Shown: in pieces, positions 42,551 to 51,500 of the stretch
How the letters are laid out: each line of letters opens with the position of its first letter
How positions within the stretch are numbered: the first letter of the stretch is position 1
Assembly (NCBI RefSeq): GCF_014190805.1
Contig: NZ_JACHVQ010000001.1
Location: 744,001-808,000 of the forward strand
Direction: 5' to 3'
DNA: 64,000 nucleotides
Source: Flexivirga oryzae
Lineage (GTDB): Bacteria > Actinomycetota > Actinomycetes > Actinomycetales > Dermatophilaceae
The notes under the pieces: generated by a model
What the model was told of the DNA's origin: nothing
The model's database searches: none
Seen by the model: only the letters and a program-made list of their open reading frames with translations
Position numbers and translations under genes: made by a program

Positions 42551-43752
42551 GAGCCGGCCGCTGTCGGCCTCGCACCGATCAGCGCGGTGTCCGCGACGGC
42601 CACCGCGAGCAGCACCAGCGCGGTGATGACGAACACCGGCCGCAGCCCGAGATGCGCCCCGACATAGCCGCCCATCAACGGTCCGGTGACCTGCCCGACG
42701 TACTGCGCCGACACCGACAGGCCGAGGACACGGCCCACGACGCGATCGGGCACCCGGTGACGGATCGCGGCGGTGATGGCGGGCATCAGACCACCCAGCG
42801 CGGCGCCCATGAGCAGCCGCAAGATCGCCAGCACGACGACGTTCGGTGCGGCGGCCTGGGCGAGCAGGAGCAGGCCGGCGACGAAGAGCGACCCGGTGAT
42901 CACCGTGAGGTGGCCGATGCGGTCTCCGAGCCGCCCGAGCCTGGGTGCCGAGACGATGCTGCCCGCGGCGCCCAGCGCCATGATCACGCCGGCGCCGAAC
43001 GACGCGTGGCCCGATCCGTGCATCAACTCCTCGACGAAGACGGTGATGGTCGGCTCCACGGACATGGTGGCGAACAGCAGCAGGCTGGAGGTGGCCAGCA
43101 GCATCGCGACGATCGCTGGCTGGGGCAGTTGTGCCCAGGTCCGGCCCGGACGTGCGTCCTTGCTGCGCGGTGGCTTCCGGTCCTCGTGCAGCAGGGTAGT
43201 GGTGGCGATGAAAGTCAGGAAGATCAACCCGCCGGCGACGAAGAACGTGGTGCGGACGCCGACCAGTTCCGGGGCGAAGCCACCGAACAGCGGTCCGACG
43301 ATGTTGCCGGCCATGACCCCGCCGGAGAGGATGCCGAGCGCCCACGCGCTGCGGTGCTTCGGTGTCTGTGCGGCCACCAGGATGGTCGACCCGGAGGCGT
43401 AGCCGCCGAGCAGCCCGGTGAGCAGGCGCAGCGCCACCAGCTGCAAGACGTTCTGCGCGAGGCCGATGCACGACATCACGATCGCCATTCCGAGGCTGGC
43501 GCGGATGAGCATTGACTTGCGGCCGAAGCGGTCGCCGAGCGCGCCCCATACCGGCGCCGTCAGGGCTGCCGTGAAGAACGTCGCGCTGTAGGCGATGCCC
43601 GACCAGCGGAGCACCGATGCCTGGTCGTGCACGCCCAGTTGCTCGACGAAGATCGGCAGGTAGGGGATCAGCATCGTCATCGCGACGATCGTGGTGAACG
43701 AACCACCCACACAGACAAAGAGATTGCGCCTCCAGTGCGTCCCCTCCGTCAT
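42547..43752 (-). CDS. MFS transporter, DHA1 (MdtG-like)
   Basis: A 401-residue transporter with twelve predicted helices. Motif A is WGALGDRFGRKSMLIRASL after helix 2, with a second-half copy RLGRLGDRIGHLTV; motif C-like GNIVGPLFGGF follows helix 4. The cytoplasmic loop near the middle contains KPPRSKDARPGR. The sequence is typical of multidrug efflux members. It diverges from the mycothione reductase gene. Substrate unknown. Confidence 0.85.
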   Translation of the reverse strand: MTEGTHWRRNLFVCVGGSFTTIVAMTMLIPYLPIFVEQLGVHDQASVLRWSGIAYSATFFTAALTAPVWGALGDRFGRKSMLIRASLGMAIVMSCIGLAQNVLQLVALRLLTGLLGGYASGSTILVAAQTPKHRSAWALGILSGGVMAGNIVGPLFGGFAPELVGVRTTFFVAGGLIFLTFIATTTLLHEDRKPPRSKDARPGRTWAQLPQPAIVAMLLATSSLLLFATMSVEPTITVFVEELMHGSGHASFGAGVIMALGAAGSIVSAPRLGRLGDRIGHLTVITGSLFVAGLLLLAQAAAPNVVVLAILRLLMGAALGGLMPAITAAIRHRVPDRVVGRVLGLSVSAQYVGQVTGPLMGGYVGAHLGLRPVFVITALVLLAVAVADTALIGARPTAAGS

Positions 43753-43904
43753 GGAGCCAGCCTGCTCCTGGTCGTCCGGATTGTGAACATACTTCTCGCA
43801 ATATGGGACCGATCAGGAGTGGGTCGGCCGCAGCGTTGGACTCGCGCCGGCGGAGCCGAGTGGGGGAGGCGTGTGTCCGGGCCGCGTCGACATACCCTTG
43901 AGTC

Positions 43905-45275
43905 GTGACGCATTTCGACCTGGCCATCATCGGCACTGGCTCCGGTAACTCACTCGTGACACCCGATTTCGACGACAAACGGGTGGCCGTCATCGAGGAG
44001 GGCCTCTTCGGCGGGACATGCCTCAACGTCGGCTGCATCCCGACCAAGATGTTCGTGTATGCCGCAGAGGTGGCCGACACGATCCGCGGATCGGCGACGT
44101 ATGGCGTCGACTCCACCCTGGACGGCGTGCGGTGGCGTGACATCCGCGATCGCATCTTCGGGCGGATCGATCCGATCGAGGCCGGCGGGCGGGACTACCG
44201 GGTCAACGGGCCGAACACCACGGCCTACCTCGGGCATGCCGAATTCGTCGGTCCCCGGGAACTGCGTGTGCAGGTCGGTGACCATGTCGACGAGGTCACC
44301 GCCGACCGGATCGTCATCGCGACCGGCGCACATTCCGTTGTCCCGGAGGCGATCTCGCAGTCCGGCGTTCCCTTCCACACCAGTGACACAATCATGCGGA
44401 TCGACGAGCTGCCGTCCTCGATCGTCATCCTCGGTGGCGGCTTCATCGCCTCCGAGTTCGCGCACGTCTTCAGCGCGCTCGGGGTGGACGTCCGGGTGGT
44501 CACGCGCGGAGCGCGCATGCTGCGCAAGGAGGACGAGCGGATCAGTGCGGAGTTCACGGCACTGGCGGATCGTCAGTGGGACGTGCACCTGAGCGCCGAG
44601 GTCGTCGGCGCGAAGAGTTCCGCCGGCGAGGTCGCGCTGGAGCTCGCATCGGGTGAGTTGGTCAGTGCCGAGCTGCTCCTCGTCGCGACCGGACGGCGTC
44701 CGAACACCGAGCGTCTCGGGCTCGGAAAAGCCGGAATAGCCACCGAATCCGACGGCCGCGTGACGGTCGACGAGTTCGGCCGGACGAACGTGCCGGGTGT
44801 GTGGTCGCTCGGCGACGCCAGCTCGCCATACCAGCTCAAGCACGTCGCCAACCACGAGGCGCGGGTCGTCGCGCACAACCTGGTGCACCCGGACGACCTG
44901 CAGGCGTTCGACCACCGATTCGTGCCCTCGGCGGTGTTCACCCATCCACAGATCGCCTCGGTCGGTATGACGGAGGCGGCAGCCCGCGAGTCGGGGGCCG
45001 ACGTGACGGTCAAGGTGCAGGAGTTCGGTGGCACGGCATACGGCTGGGCGATGGAGGACACCACGAGCATCTTCAAGGTCGTCGCGGATCGCCGTACGAA
45101 GCTGATCCTCGGCGCGCACGTGATGGGGCCGATGGCGAGCACGCTCATCCAGCCGATCATCCAGGCGATGAGCTTCGGGCAGACGGCGCCCGAGGTGGCC
45201 CGCGGGCAGTACTGGATCCACCCGGCGCTCGCGGAGGTCGTCGAGAACGCCCTGCTGGGTCTCGAGTTCGACTGA
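43905..45275 (+). CDS. mtr: Mycothione reductase
   Basis: A 456-residue flavoprotein disulfide reductase that regenerates mycothiol using NADPH. Redox cysteines are C39 and C44 (GGTCLNVGCIPTK). GTGSGN binds FAD, and GGGFIASEFAHVF binds NADPH with the basic residues downstream. The C-terminal active-site His/Glu are H439 and E444 in WIHPALAEVVENAL. The closest match is the mycothiol-specific branch rather than lipoamide dehydrogenase. TACCCT (43893-43898) ends 6 nt before the GTG. Confidence 0.88.
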   Translation: MTHFDLAIIGTGSGNSLVTPDFDDKRVAVIEEGLFGGTCLNVGCIPTKMFVYAAEVADTIRGSATYGVDSTLDGVRWRDIRDRIFGRIDPIEAGGRDYRVNGPNTTAYLGHAEFVGPRELRVQVGDHVDEVTADRIVIATGAHSVVPEAISQSGVPFHTSDTIMRIDELPSSIVILGGGFIASEFAHVFSALGVDVRVVTRGARMLRKEDERISAEFTALADRQWDVHLSAEVVGAKSSAGEVALELASGELVSAELLLVATGRRPNTERLGLGKAGIATESDGRVTVDEFGRTNVPGVWSLGDASSPYQLKHVANHEARVVAHNLVHPDDLQAFDHRFVPSAVFTHPQIASVGMTEAAARESGADVTVKVQEFGGTAYGWAMEDTTSIFKVVADRRTKLILGAHVMGPMASTLIQPIIQAMSFGQTAPEVARGQYWIHPALAEVVENALLGLEFD

Positions 45276-45323
45276 CCCTCGCCGGTGTGCGGTCGCTGAA
45301 CGTTTCCTGCATAGACTTCGCGC

Positions 45324-46262
45324 ATGGCTGGCGGACTGGTTGCGCTGCTCGACGATGTCGCGGCGCTCGCGAAACTCGCTGCGGCGTCGCTCGACGACGT
45401 GGGTGCGGCGACCGGTAAGGCGAGCGCCAAGGCGGTCGGTGTCGTCGTCGACGACACCGCGGTCACCCCGCGGTATGTCGAGGGCCTGTCGGCGCAGCGC
45501 GAACTGCCGATCATCAAGAAGATCGCGATCGGATCGCTGCGCAACAAGCTCCTGATCATCCTGCCGGTCGCCTTGATCCTCAGTCAGTTCGCCGAGTGGG
45601 CGCTGACGCCGATCCTGATGCTGGGCGGCACCTACCTGTCGTACGAGGGCGCCGAGAAGATCTGGGAGGCGTTGTCGGGCCATCACGCGGAGGCCGACGA
45701 CGGCCCCAAGGACGAGGGCAAGGTCGTCGCCGGGGCGATCCGGACCGACCTGATCCTGTCCGCGGAGATCATGGTGATCGCGCTCAACGAGGTCGATCAC
45801 GAACCGTTCCTGGAGCGGGCGTTCATCCTCATCGTCGTGGCGTTCCTCATCACCGCGCTCGTGTACGGCGTGGTGGCGCTGATCGTGAAGATGGACGACA
45901 TCGGCCTCGCCCTCGCCGACGGGGCGACCGGCGCGCGCGAACGGATCGGCCGCGGCCTCGTCACCGGAATGCCGAAGGTGATGGCGGTGTTGTCGACGGT
46001 GGGCATCGTTGCGATGCTCTGGGTCGGCGGCCACATCCTGCTGAGCGGCTTCGACGAGATCGGCTGGCATGCGCCATACAGCCTGGTGCACCACGTGGAG
46101 CACGCGGTCCACGACGCCACCGGTTTCCTCGGCGCGACGCTGGGTTGGGTTGTGAACACGTTCTTCTCGGCGGTGCTGGGAGCGATCGTCGGTGCCATCG
46201 TGGTGGCGATCTTGCATGTTCTGCCGCGACGCGGAGAGCGCGTTCAGCCGTCGGAGAGCTGA
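45324..46262 (+). CDS. DUF808 (YedI-like) membrane protein
   Basis: A 312-residue inner-membrane protein. The N-terminal MAGGLVALLDDVAALAKLAAASLDDV is the family hallmark. Five or six hydrophobic helices follow, with SYEGAEKIWEAL and IRTDLILSAEIMVIALNEV as conserved blocks. Molecular function unknown. TAGACT (45312-45317) ends 6 nt before the ATG. It overlaps the convergent Nudix gene by 19 bp. Confidence 0.85.
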   Translation: MAGGLVALLDDVAALAKLAAASLDDVGAATGKASAKAVGVVVDDTAVTPRYVEGLSAQRELPIIKKIAIGSLRNKLLIILPVALILSQFAEWALTPILMLGGTYLSYEGAEKIWEALSGHHAEADDGPKDEGKVVAGAIRTDLILSAEIMVIALNEVDHEPFLERAFILIVVAFLITALVYGVVALIVKMDDIGLALADGATGARERIGRGLVTGMPKVMAVLSTVGIVAMLWVGGHILLSGFDEIGWHAPYSLVHHVEHAVHDATGFLGATLGWVVNTFFSAVLGAIVGAIVVAILHVLPRRGERVQPSES

Positions 46263-46684
46263 GCCTCACCCGCGAGCCGGACGCCCATGACCGCCCAGTC
46301 GGTGAGGGGGCGGGGCAGCGCGTCGCAGGGGAACCAGCCGACTTCGTCGATCTCCCCGTCCTCCGGGCTGACGGCTGCCGGAGCGCCCTCGGCGAAGCTG
46401 CCGGCATACAGGATCCGTATGCCGTGACGCTCGATGCCGTCGTCGGAATCGTAGGTGTTGGAGTGGATCCCGAGGATCTGTCCGATGACTGGAGTCAACC
46501 CGGTTTCCTCCACGCACTCGCGCACGGCGGCATCTGCCGGTGCCTCGCCGAACTCGATGCCACCGCCGGGTAGCGTCCACTTCCCTTGCGCGGGACCGGC
46601 CGACACCTGGTGGGACAATAGGACTCGGCCGTGGTGAGCACATACGACATACGCTCCTGGGCGGACCAGACGTTGGGTCGGCAC
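46244..46684 (-). CDS. Nudix hydrolase
   Basis: A 146-residue protein with the complete Nudix box: GGIEFGE, seven residues, then RECVEETGL, providing the Mg2+-binding glutamates. The domain starts with a beta strand VVCAHHGRVLLSHQ. It hydrolyses a nucleoside-diphosphate derivative; the substrate cannot be told from sequence. GTG 46684 lies 2 bp after the stop of the phosphatase gene, so both form an operon. Confidence 0.82.
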   Translation of the reverse strand: MPTQRLVRPGAYVVCAHHGRVLLSHQVSAGPAQGKWTLPGGGIEFGEAPADAAVRECVEETGLTPVIGQILGIHSNTYDSDDGIERHGIRILYAGSFAEGAPAAVSPEDGEIDEVGWFPCDALPRPLTDWAVMGVRLAGEAQLSDG

Positions 46685-46686
46685 GG

Positions 46687-47139
46687 CTACGCGGGATGCG
46701 GTTGTTGGTGACGCGCCGCGAAATCTGCGACGTAGGCGGCCTGTCCGGGGGTTTCGATCGCGCCGTGTTCGTAGTGGGCGCGCACGTAGGCGATCGCGTC
46801 GGCAGCCGGCAGGCCGTCGAGAATCGTCAGGCAGGCCAACGCTGTGCCGGTGCGGCCCAGGCCGCCCATGCAGGCCACTTCGACGCGTTCGTCGGCCGCA
46901 CGGCGCCACGCTTCGGCGAGAGCCAGGTCGGCATCCTCCGGGTCGGTGGGTACGCCGAAGTCAGGCCAGTCGACCCACCGGTGTTGCCAGGTCGCGCCCT
47001 CGACGGGCGCGTGCAGCAGGTAAACGCCGAAGTCCGGATCCGGCGTCATCTCCGGGTGCGCCTGTAATCCGCGGCCGCGCACCAGTCGCCCCGACGGGAG
47101 GGTGAGGACGCGGTCGTCGGTCGCGCTCCAGAGACTCAT
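46687..47139 (-). CDS. Protein-tyrosine-phosphatase-like protein
   Basis: A 150-residue protein with a CX5R active site, C90-MGGLGR-R96 followed by TG, inside the usual strand-loop-helix. The conserved acidic segment WVDWPDFGVPTDPED lies about 30 residues earlier and could supply the general acid. Relatives are annotated as dual-specificity or actin-fragmin-like phosphatases. ATG 47139 has TACGGT (47151-47146) 6 nt upstream. It is the first gene of a pair with the Nudix hydrolase. Confidence 0.78.
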   Translation of the reverse strand: MSLWSATDDRVLTLPSGRLVRGRGLQAHPEMTPDPDFGVYLLHAPVEGATWQHRWVDWPDFGVPTDPEDADLALAEAWRRAADERVEVACMGGLGRTGTALACLTILDGLPAADAIAYVRAHYEHGAIETPGQAAYVADFAARHQQPHPA

Positions 47140-47227
47140 GGAGTCACCGTAGATCCCGTGCCTGCGGGCCTGTCGACAGGCTGCGTTCCGAGTTGGCGAT
47201 GTGGACAACATTGGTGGTCGAAAACCG

Positions 47228-47256
47228 TTGAATTACAGCATGTTTCATGAGATAAT
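47228..47256 (+). promoter_or_regulatory. Leaderless promoter of the second HNH gene
   Basis: TTGAAT (47228-47233), a 17-bp spacer and GATAAT (47251-47256) give a good promoter. The start codon is 7 nt after the -10, so the transcript would begin at or next to the ATG. Confidence 0.7.
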
Positions 47257-47263
47257 CGAACAC

Positions 47264-48589
47264 ATGAGCGAAGCACTGCAGGGGAGTGGGTCAGGTGTCG
47301 ACGACGTCCTGGACGCCGCTGCGCTGCGTGCGTTCCACCAGCGACTCTCCGGTCCCGCGGGTGACGAAGAGTTGCTGGACCAGATCAGGGCCTGCGAAGA
47401 GTTGAAGAACTCTCTGAGTGCGCTGCAGGCGCGGTTGACGGTTGCCGCGCACGAGCAACAACAAGCACTGGACGTGGCCCGCGGCGTCGATCGGGCGGAG
47501 ACCGCCCGACTGGTCGGCTCCCAGGTCGCCCTGGCCCGCCGGTGTGCTCCGCACCTGGGCTCCCGGCTGCTCGGTCTGGCGCACGCGGTGACCCGGGAGA
47601 TGCCGCACACCGGTGACGCGTTGGCCGCCGGGGTCATCACCGAATGGGACGCTACCGCGCTGTGTCGCGAGACCGCGTGCCTGACCCGGGACGACCGGGC
47701 TGCGGTGGACGAGGCCGTGGCCGACCAACTCGGCACCGTCAGCCACACCCGCCTTGCAGCCACGGCCCGCGAGCACGCCTACCGGCTGGATCCGGTGGCC
47801 GTCACCGCCCGCCGGGCACGGGCCGAGTCCGAACGCCGTGTCAGCCTGCGGCCGGCCCCGGACAGCATGACCCGGCTGACCGCGCTGCTGCCGGTCAAGG
47901 ACGGCGTCGCGTGCTATGCGGCACTGTCCGCGTTCGCCAACACGCATGCCACACCCGAGCACCCGCGCGGGCAGGTGATGGCCGACACCCTGGTCGAACG
48001 CGTCACCGGCCACAGTCGCGACGAGGGTGTGGACGTGCAGGTCAACCTGGTGATGCCACTGGACACCCTGACCGGCGACATACCTGCCTACGTGCCCGGC
48101 TACGGACCGATCCCGGCCGACCTGGCCCGCGACTGGGTCGCCGACCCCGAGCGGGCGGTGCAACTGCGGCGGTTGTTCACCTTCCCCGACACCGGTGATC
48201 TGGTTGGCATGGAGTCGCGGGCACGCACCTACACCGGGCTGCTGGCCGACTTCATCAGGCTGCGCGACCAGACCTGTCGCACACCGTTCTGCAACGCACC
48301 GATCCGGCACACTGATCACATCACTCCCCACGCTCACGGAGGGCCGACCAACGAACGCAACGGCCAGGGCCTGTGTGCACGGTGCAACCTCACCAAAGAA
48401 CACCCCGACCTGCAGGTGACCGGAGATGCCACCGAGACCACCGTCTCCACGGGTGGGCTCGCAGCGACCAGTCACCCACCGAGCCCACCCGGGCAGCCGC
48501 CGCCCAGCAGATCACACGTCGAGCGCACCCTGATCGACATCACCTGGACACACTGGGCCATCCCACATCTGCGGCCCGACGAGAACTAG
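47264..48589 (+). CDS. DUF222 / HNH endonuclease family protein (second copy)
   Basis: A 441-residue member of the same family as the gene at 1989 but clearly diverged and without the Thr/Gly-rich insert. DUF222 spans about residues 20-250. The HNH nuclease begins near residue 337 with CRTPFCNAPIRHTDHITPHAHGG and ends CARCNLTKEHP. A C-terminal 50-residue extension is Pro/Ser-rich. ATG 47264 follows the promoter at 47228-47256; an in-frame upstream ATG-like start at 47201 lies before that promoter and is unlikely. I see no flanking repeats here. Confidence 0.82.
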   Translation: MSEALQGSGSGVDDVLDAAALRAFHQRLSGPAGDEELLDQIRACEELKNSLSALQARLTVAAHEQQQALDVARGVDRAETARLVGSQVALARRCAPHLGSRLLGLAHAVTREMPHTGDALAAGVITEWDATALCRETACLTRDDRAAVDEAVADQLGTVSHTRLAATAREHAYRLDPVAVTARRARAESERRVSLRPAPDSMTRLTALLPVKDGVACYAALSAFANTHATPEHPRGQVMADTLVERVTGHSRDEGVDVQVNLVMPLDTLTGDIPAYVPGYGPIPADLARDWVADPERAVQLRRLFTFPDTGDLVGMESRARTYTGLLADFIRLRDQTCRTPFCNAPIRHTDHITPHAHGGPTNERNGQGLCARCNLTKEHPDLQVTGDATETTVSTGGLAATSHPPSPPGQPPPSRSHVERTLIDITWTHWAIPHLRPDEN

Positions 48590-48599
48590 TCGCGCGACC

Positions 48600-49046
48600 T
48601 CAGTGAGTTCGCGGACTCATCCGGTAGACGTTGGTCTCGCGACGCTCGAAGCCGAGCCGCTGGTAGAGACGGTTCGCCGCAGTGCGGCTTGGTCGTGAGG
48701 TGAGATCGACAGTCCGAGCGCCGTGCTCGGCCGCCTGATCGACAGCCCTGCGAACCAGCATGCTTCCCGCACCGGTACCCCGGGCGTCCTTCGACACCAC
48801 GACGTCTTCGATCCAGGCACGAATGCCGGTGGGGAGGGGGAACGTGGCCAGCGTCAGCATCCCGATCACCTCCTGCCCGCTCTCGGCCACGAACAGGTCG
48901 GTCGCATCGTGCGTGATCAGGCTGGTGAGTTCGTCGTACGACAGAGGCGGCGCCGACGACGACAGCTCGGTCGTCAATCGCACGATCGCGGAGTACAACT
49001 CGCGCGACGGCTCCGTGACGAGAGAAATCGTCAGTGGTGATGTCAT
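48600..49046 (-). CDS. GNAT N-acetyltransferase
   Basis: A 148-residue acetyltransferase. The acetyl-CoA loop is KDARGTGAGSMLVRRAVDQA (Q/R-x-x-G-x-G/A pattern), preceded by WIEDVVV and followed by TSRPSRTAANRLYQRLGFERR, typical of the family. Substrate unknown. It starts inside the SnoaL-like gene's stop codon, with ggaggg six nt upstream. Confidence 0.85.
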   Translation of the reverse strand: MTSPLTISLVTEPSRELYSAIVRLTTELSSSAPPLSYDELTSLITHDATDLFVAESGQEVIGMLTLATFPLPTGIRAWIEDVVVSKDARGTGAGSMLVRRAVDQAAEHGARTVDLTSRPSRTAANRLYQRLGFERRETNVYRMSPRTH

Positions 49047-49408
49047 CGTGTGCCCTCCGGAGGCTCGGCGCCGACGTCCGCCCACACCTCGGTGAGTTCG
49101 GCGATCAGACCGTCGCGCTCGGTGATGAAGCTGGCGACCTGGAACTCCTCGGTGCTGCCGTGCGATCCGCCGACGATGCGGGCGCGGCACACCGCACGGT
49201 TACCGGCGGCCACGACATCGAGGACCTCCAACCGTTCGAACCCCGGGTATTCGGCGTTGAGACGCACCCAGCCTTCAGCGTCGAGCCTCTCGCCCGTGTG
49301 CACGTAACGGCAGACGAAGTCCGCGTGCAGCAGTTCGGCCAATGCGTCCCACGAGTGCGCGTTGATCCGCGCGCACAACTCTCGTAGCAGTTCCTCTGCG
49401 GTCGCCAT
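49043..49408 (-). CDS. SnoaL-like / NTF2-fold protein
   Basis: A 121-residue protein of the NTF2/SnoaL fold (nuclear transport factor 2-like). The start ATAEELLRELCARINAHSWDALAELLHADFV is a typical first-helix and cone layout. Members are isomerases, hydrolases or simple binding proteins; nothing specific can be assigned. TAGGCT (49420-49415) lies 6 nt before the ATG. It is first in a pair with the acetyltransferase. Confidence 0.75.
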   Translation of the reverse strand: MATAEELLRELCARINAHSWDALAELLHADFVCRYVHTGERLDAEGWVRLNAEYPGFERLEVLDVVAAGNRAVCRARIVGGSHGSTEEFQVASFITERDGLIAELTEVWADVGAEPPEGTR

Positions 49409-49475
49409 GTCCGGAGCCTAACCAGGTGGGCCGACAGCTCTTGGCTGTCTCGGCCGGCACCGTAGCCTGAGCAGC

Positions 49476-49705
49476 ATGACCATCAGGGTGCCGTACACGC
49501 CACTGCCCATCGATCAGACCGATGTCGTGTACGAGCACGGCCCCGCCTCTATGCGCCGCGATGACGTACCGCAAGGCGTCACAACAGATTTCACGATCAC
49601 CGACAGCTTCCAGGACGGCTGGTGGTACCTCGACCCCGAGGACGACGTGCGCGCAGCGGTCGTGCTCGACAACCGGACGACCTGCGCTGGCTCTGGCGCG
49701 ACTAG
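49476..49705 (+). pseudogene. Short protein, apparently frameshifted
   Basis: From ATG 49476, 7 nt after TAGCCT (49463-49468), a protein-like frame reads VVYEHGPASMRRDDVPQG and WWYLDPEDD, resembling the N-terminal part of alpha/beta-hydrolase esterases. Near 49675-49680 (VLDN) it loses protein-like character and would run on antisense through bioD. A one-base shift there gives PDDLRWLWRD and a stop at 49703-49705, exactly beside the bioD stop. I read this as a small gene of about 76 codons with a single-base deletion, or a sequencing error. Function unknown. Confidence 0.4.
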
Positions 49706-50370
49706 CGGGGTAGTCCAGGCAGCCAGCTCTCCGCGGCTGCGACGAACTCGTCGCGTGACAGTGCACCGGCACCAGCCGGTATGGCGCCGAGCAGCGGCAC
49801 CGCGCCGGCATCCAACGCCTCACGATTGCTGATCTCGACCACCGAGGGTGTCAGCGGCCAGGACCCGATCAGCACACCCAGCGGGTGCACCCCGCGATGT
49901 TCCAACGCCTCCAGCGTGAGCGCCGTGTGATTCAGCGTCCCGAGCGCCGACCGCGCCACCACGACCACTGGAGCGGCCAACTCGTGCGCCAGGTCGGCGA
50001 TGGTCTCGCCCGCGTCCGTGAGTTCGACCAGCAACCCGCCGGCACCTTCCACGAGCACGAGGTCGTATGACGTCTCGAGCTGCCGGACGCGGCCGACGTG
50101 TTCCTCGAGCGACGGGAGTGCTGCCGCTTCCAACGCGGCCGCGGGTCGCGGCGCCATCGCCGCCCCCAGTCGCGCACCGTCCTCGCCGCGCACACCGGTC
50201 AGCCGTTCCACCACCGCCACGTCACCCGGTTCGTCACAGGCGACACCGGTCTGCGTCGGCTTGTACACGACGACCGAGGATCCTCGCTCGCCGGCGGAAG
50301 CAGCAATCGCCGCAGTAGCAATGGTTTTCCCGACGTCGGTGTCGGTCCCGCTCACCACGATGACGCTCAT
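49702..50370 (-). CDS. bioD: Dethiobiotin synthetase
   Basis: A 222-residue enzyme carboxylating and cyclising DAPA to dethiobiotin with ATP. The P-loop GTDTDVGKT is at the N-terminus; YKPTQTG and VLVEGAGGLLVEL are the substrate and Mg2+ regions. It is the last gene of the bioB-bioA-bioF-bioD operon, overlapping the bioF stop by 4 bp (ATGA). Confidence 0.95.
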   Translation of the reverse strand: MSVIVVSGTDTDVGKTIATAAIAASAGERGSSVVVYKPTQTGVACDEPGDVAVVERLTGVRGEDGARLGAAMAPRPAAALEAAALPSLEEHVGRVRQLETSYDLVLVEGAGGLLVELTDAGETIADLAHELAAPVVVVARSALGTLNHTALTLEALEHRGVHPLGVLIGSWPLTPSVVEISNREALDAGAVPLLGAIPAGAGALSRDEFVAAAESWLPGLPR

Positions 50371-51500
50371 TGCGCAACCTGTGTGCACCGGCGACCGGCG
50401 GTGGCGATCTTCGTCGCGGCGTCGTCCACGGCGGACAGCGGCAGATCCGCACGCGCCGTGATGCGCAGCCGGGACACACCGTCCGGCACGCTCGGCGGAC
50501 GGAAGCACCCGACCAGAACCCCGTTGGCACGCAACGCTTCCCGAGCGGCCACCGCGGTCGCCGGATCGGGCGTCGGCAACGACTGCACCACTCCTGCGGC
50601 CGGTCGGATGCCGCAACGTTCGCTGATGACCGCGGCACGTTCGTGGACCGCACGCGCCAGGAGGGGGTCGGCGCTGACCAACCGGGCAGCCACCAGCGCA
50701 GCGCCCGCCGCGGCCGGCGCGAGCCCGGTGTCGAAGATGAACGAGCGTGCCGAGTTCACCAGGTGGTCGCGCACCGTCCCGTCGGTCAGCACGGCGCCAC
50801 CTTGTGAGCCAAGGGATTTCGACAGGGTCGCGGTGAGGACGAGGTCCGACGCTCCCGCGAGACCGAGAGAATGCACGAGCCCGCGGCCGGCACCGGCGAC
50901 ACCGATCCCGTGTGCCTCGTCGACCACCAGCAGGGCGCCGTGGGCGCGACAGACGGCATACAGCTCGTCGACCGGCGCGGCATCCCCGAGGACCGAGTAG
51001 ATCGACTCGACCGCGACCAGGACACGCACACCGTCCAGTGCCCGCAACCGCGCGTCCAGCGCGCCAGGATCGTTGTGCGGGAACGTCTCGTACGGGGATC
51101 GTGACATTCTGGCCGCATCGTGCAGCGAGGCATGCGCGTGCGCGTCCAACAGGATGTGCGCACCCCGTCCGGTGAGAGCGCTCACGACGCCGAGGTTCGC
51201 GGCATACCCGGTCGAAAAGACAAGGGCTGCAGGCCAACCGGTCAACCCACACAAACTCGCTTCGAGTTCGTGATGCACCGGAAGTGTGCCCGTGACCAGC
51301 CGTGATGCGCCCGCGCCCGCCCCATATCGCTCGGCCGCCTCCACAGCACCGGCAATCACCCGCGGGTCGCGCGACAACCCCAGGTAGTCGTTCGAAGCCA
51401 GGTCGACGATCGTGTCGTCCCGAACGACCGGATCAGCGCGTTGCACACCACGTTCCGCGCGCAGCGCGTCCCGCTCCGCGAGCCATGCGGACCACCTCAT
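50367..51500 (-). CDS. bioF: 8-amino-7-oxononanoate synthase
   Basis: A 377-residue PLP enzyme condensing pimeloyl-ACP/CoA with alanine. The PLP lysine is in TLSKSLGSQGGAV. DEAHGIGVAG holds the cofactor-ring Asp and His. The N-terminal DLASNDYLGLS and the GSRLVTG-like GASRLVTGTLPVHHELE are typical. The start overlaps the bioA stop (ATGA) and the stop overlaps the bioD start, so translation is coupled along the operon. Confidence 0.95.
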   Translation of the reverse strand: MRWSAWLAERDALRAERGVQRADPVVRDDTIVDLASNDYLGLSRDPRVIAGAVEAAERYGAGAGASRLVTGTLPVHHELEASLCGLTGWPAALVFSTGYAANLGVVSALTGRGAHILLDAHAHASLHDAARMSRSPYETFPHNDPGALDARLRALDGVRVLVAVESIYSVLGDAAPVDELYAVCRAHGALLVVDEAHGIGVAGAGRGLVHSLGLAGASDLVLTATLSKSLGSQGGAVLTDGTVRDHLVNSARSFIFDTGLAPAAAGAALVAARLVSADPLLARAVHERAAVISERCGIRPAAGVVQSLPTPDPATAVAAREALRANGVLVGCFRPPSVPDGVSRLRITARADLPLSAVDDAATKIATAGRRCTQVAQ

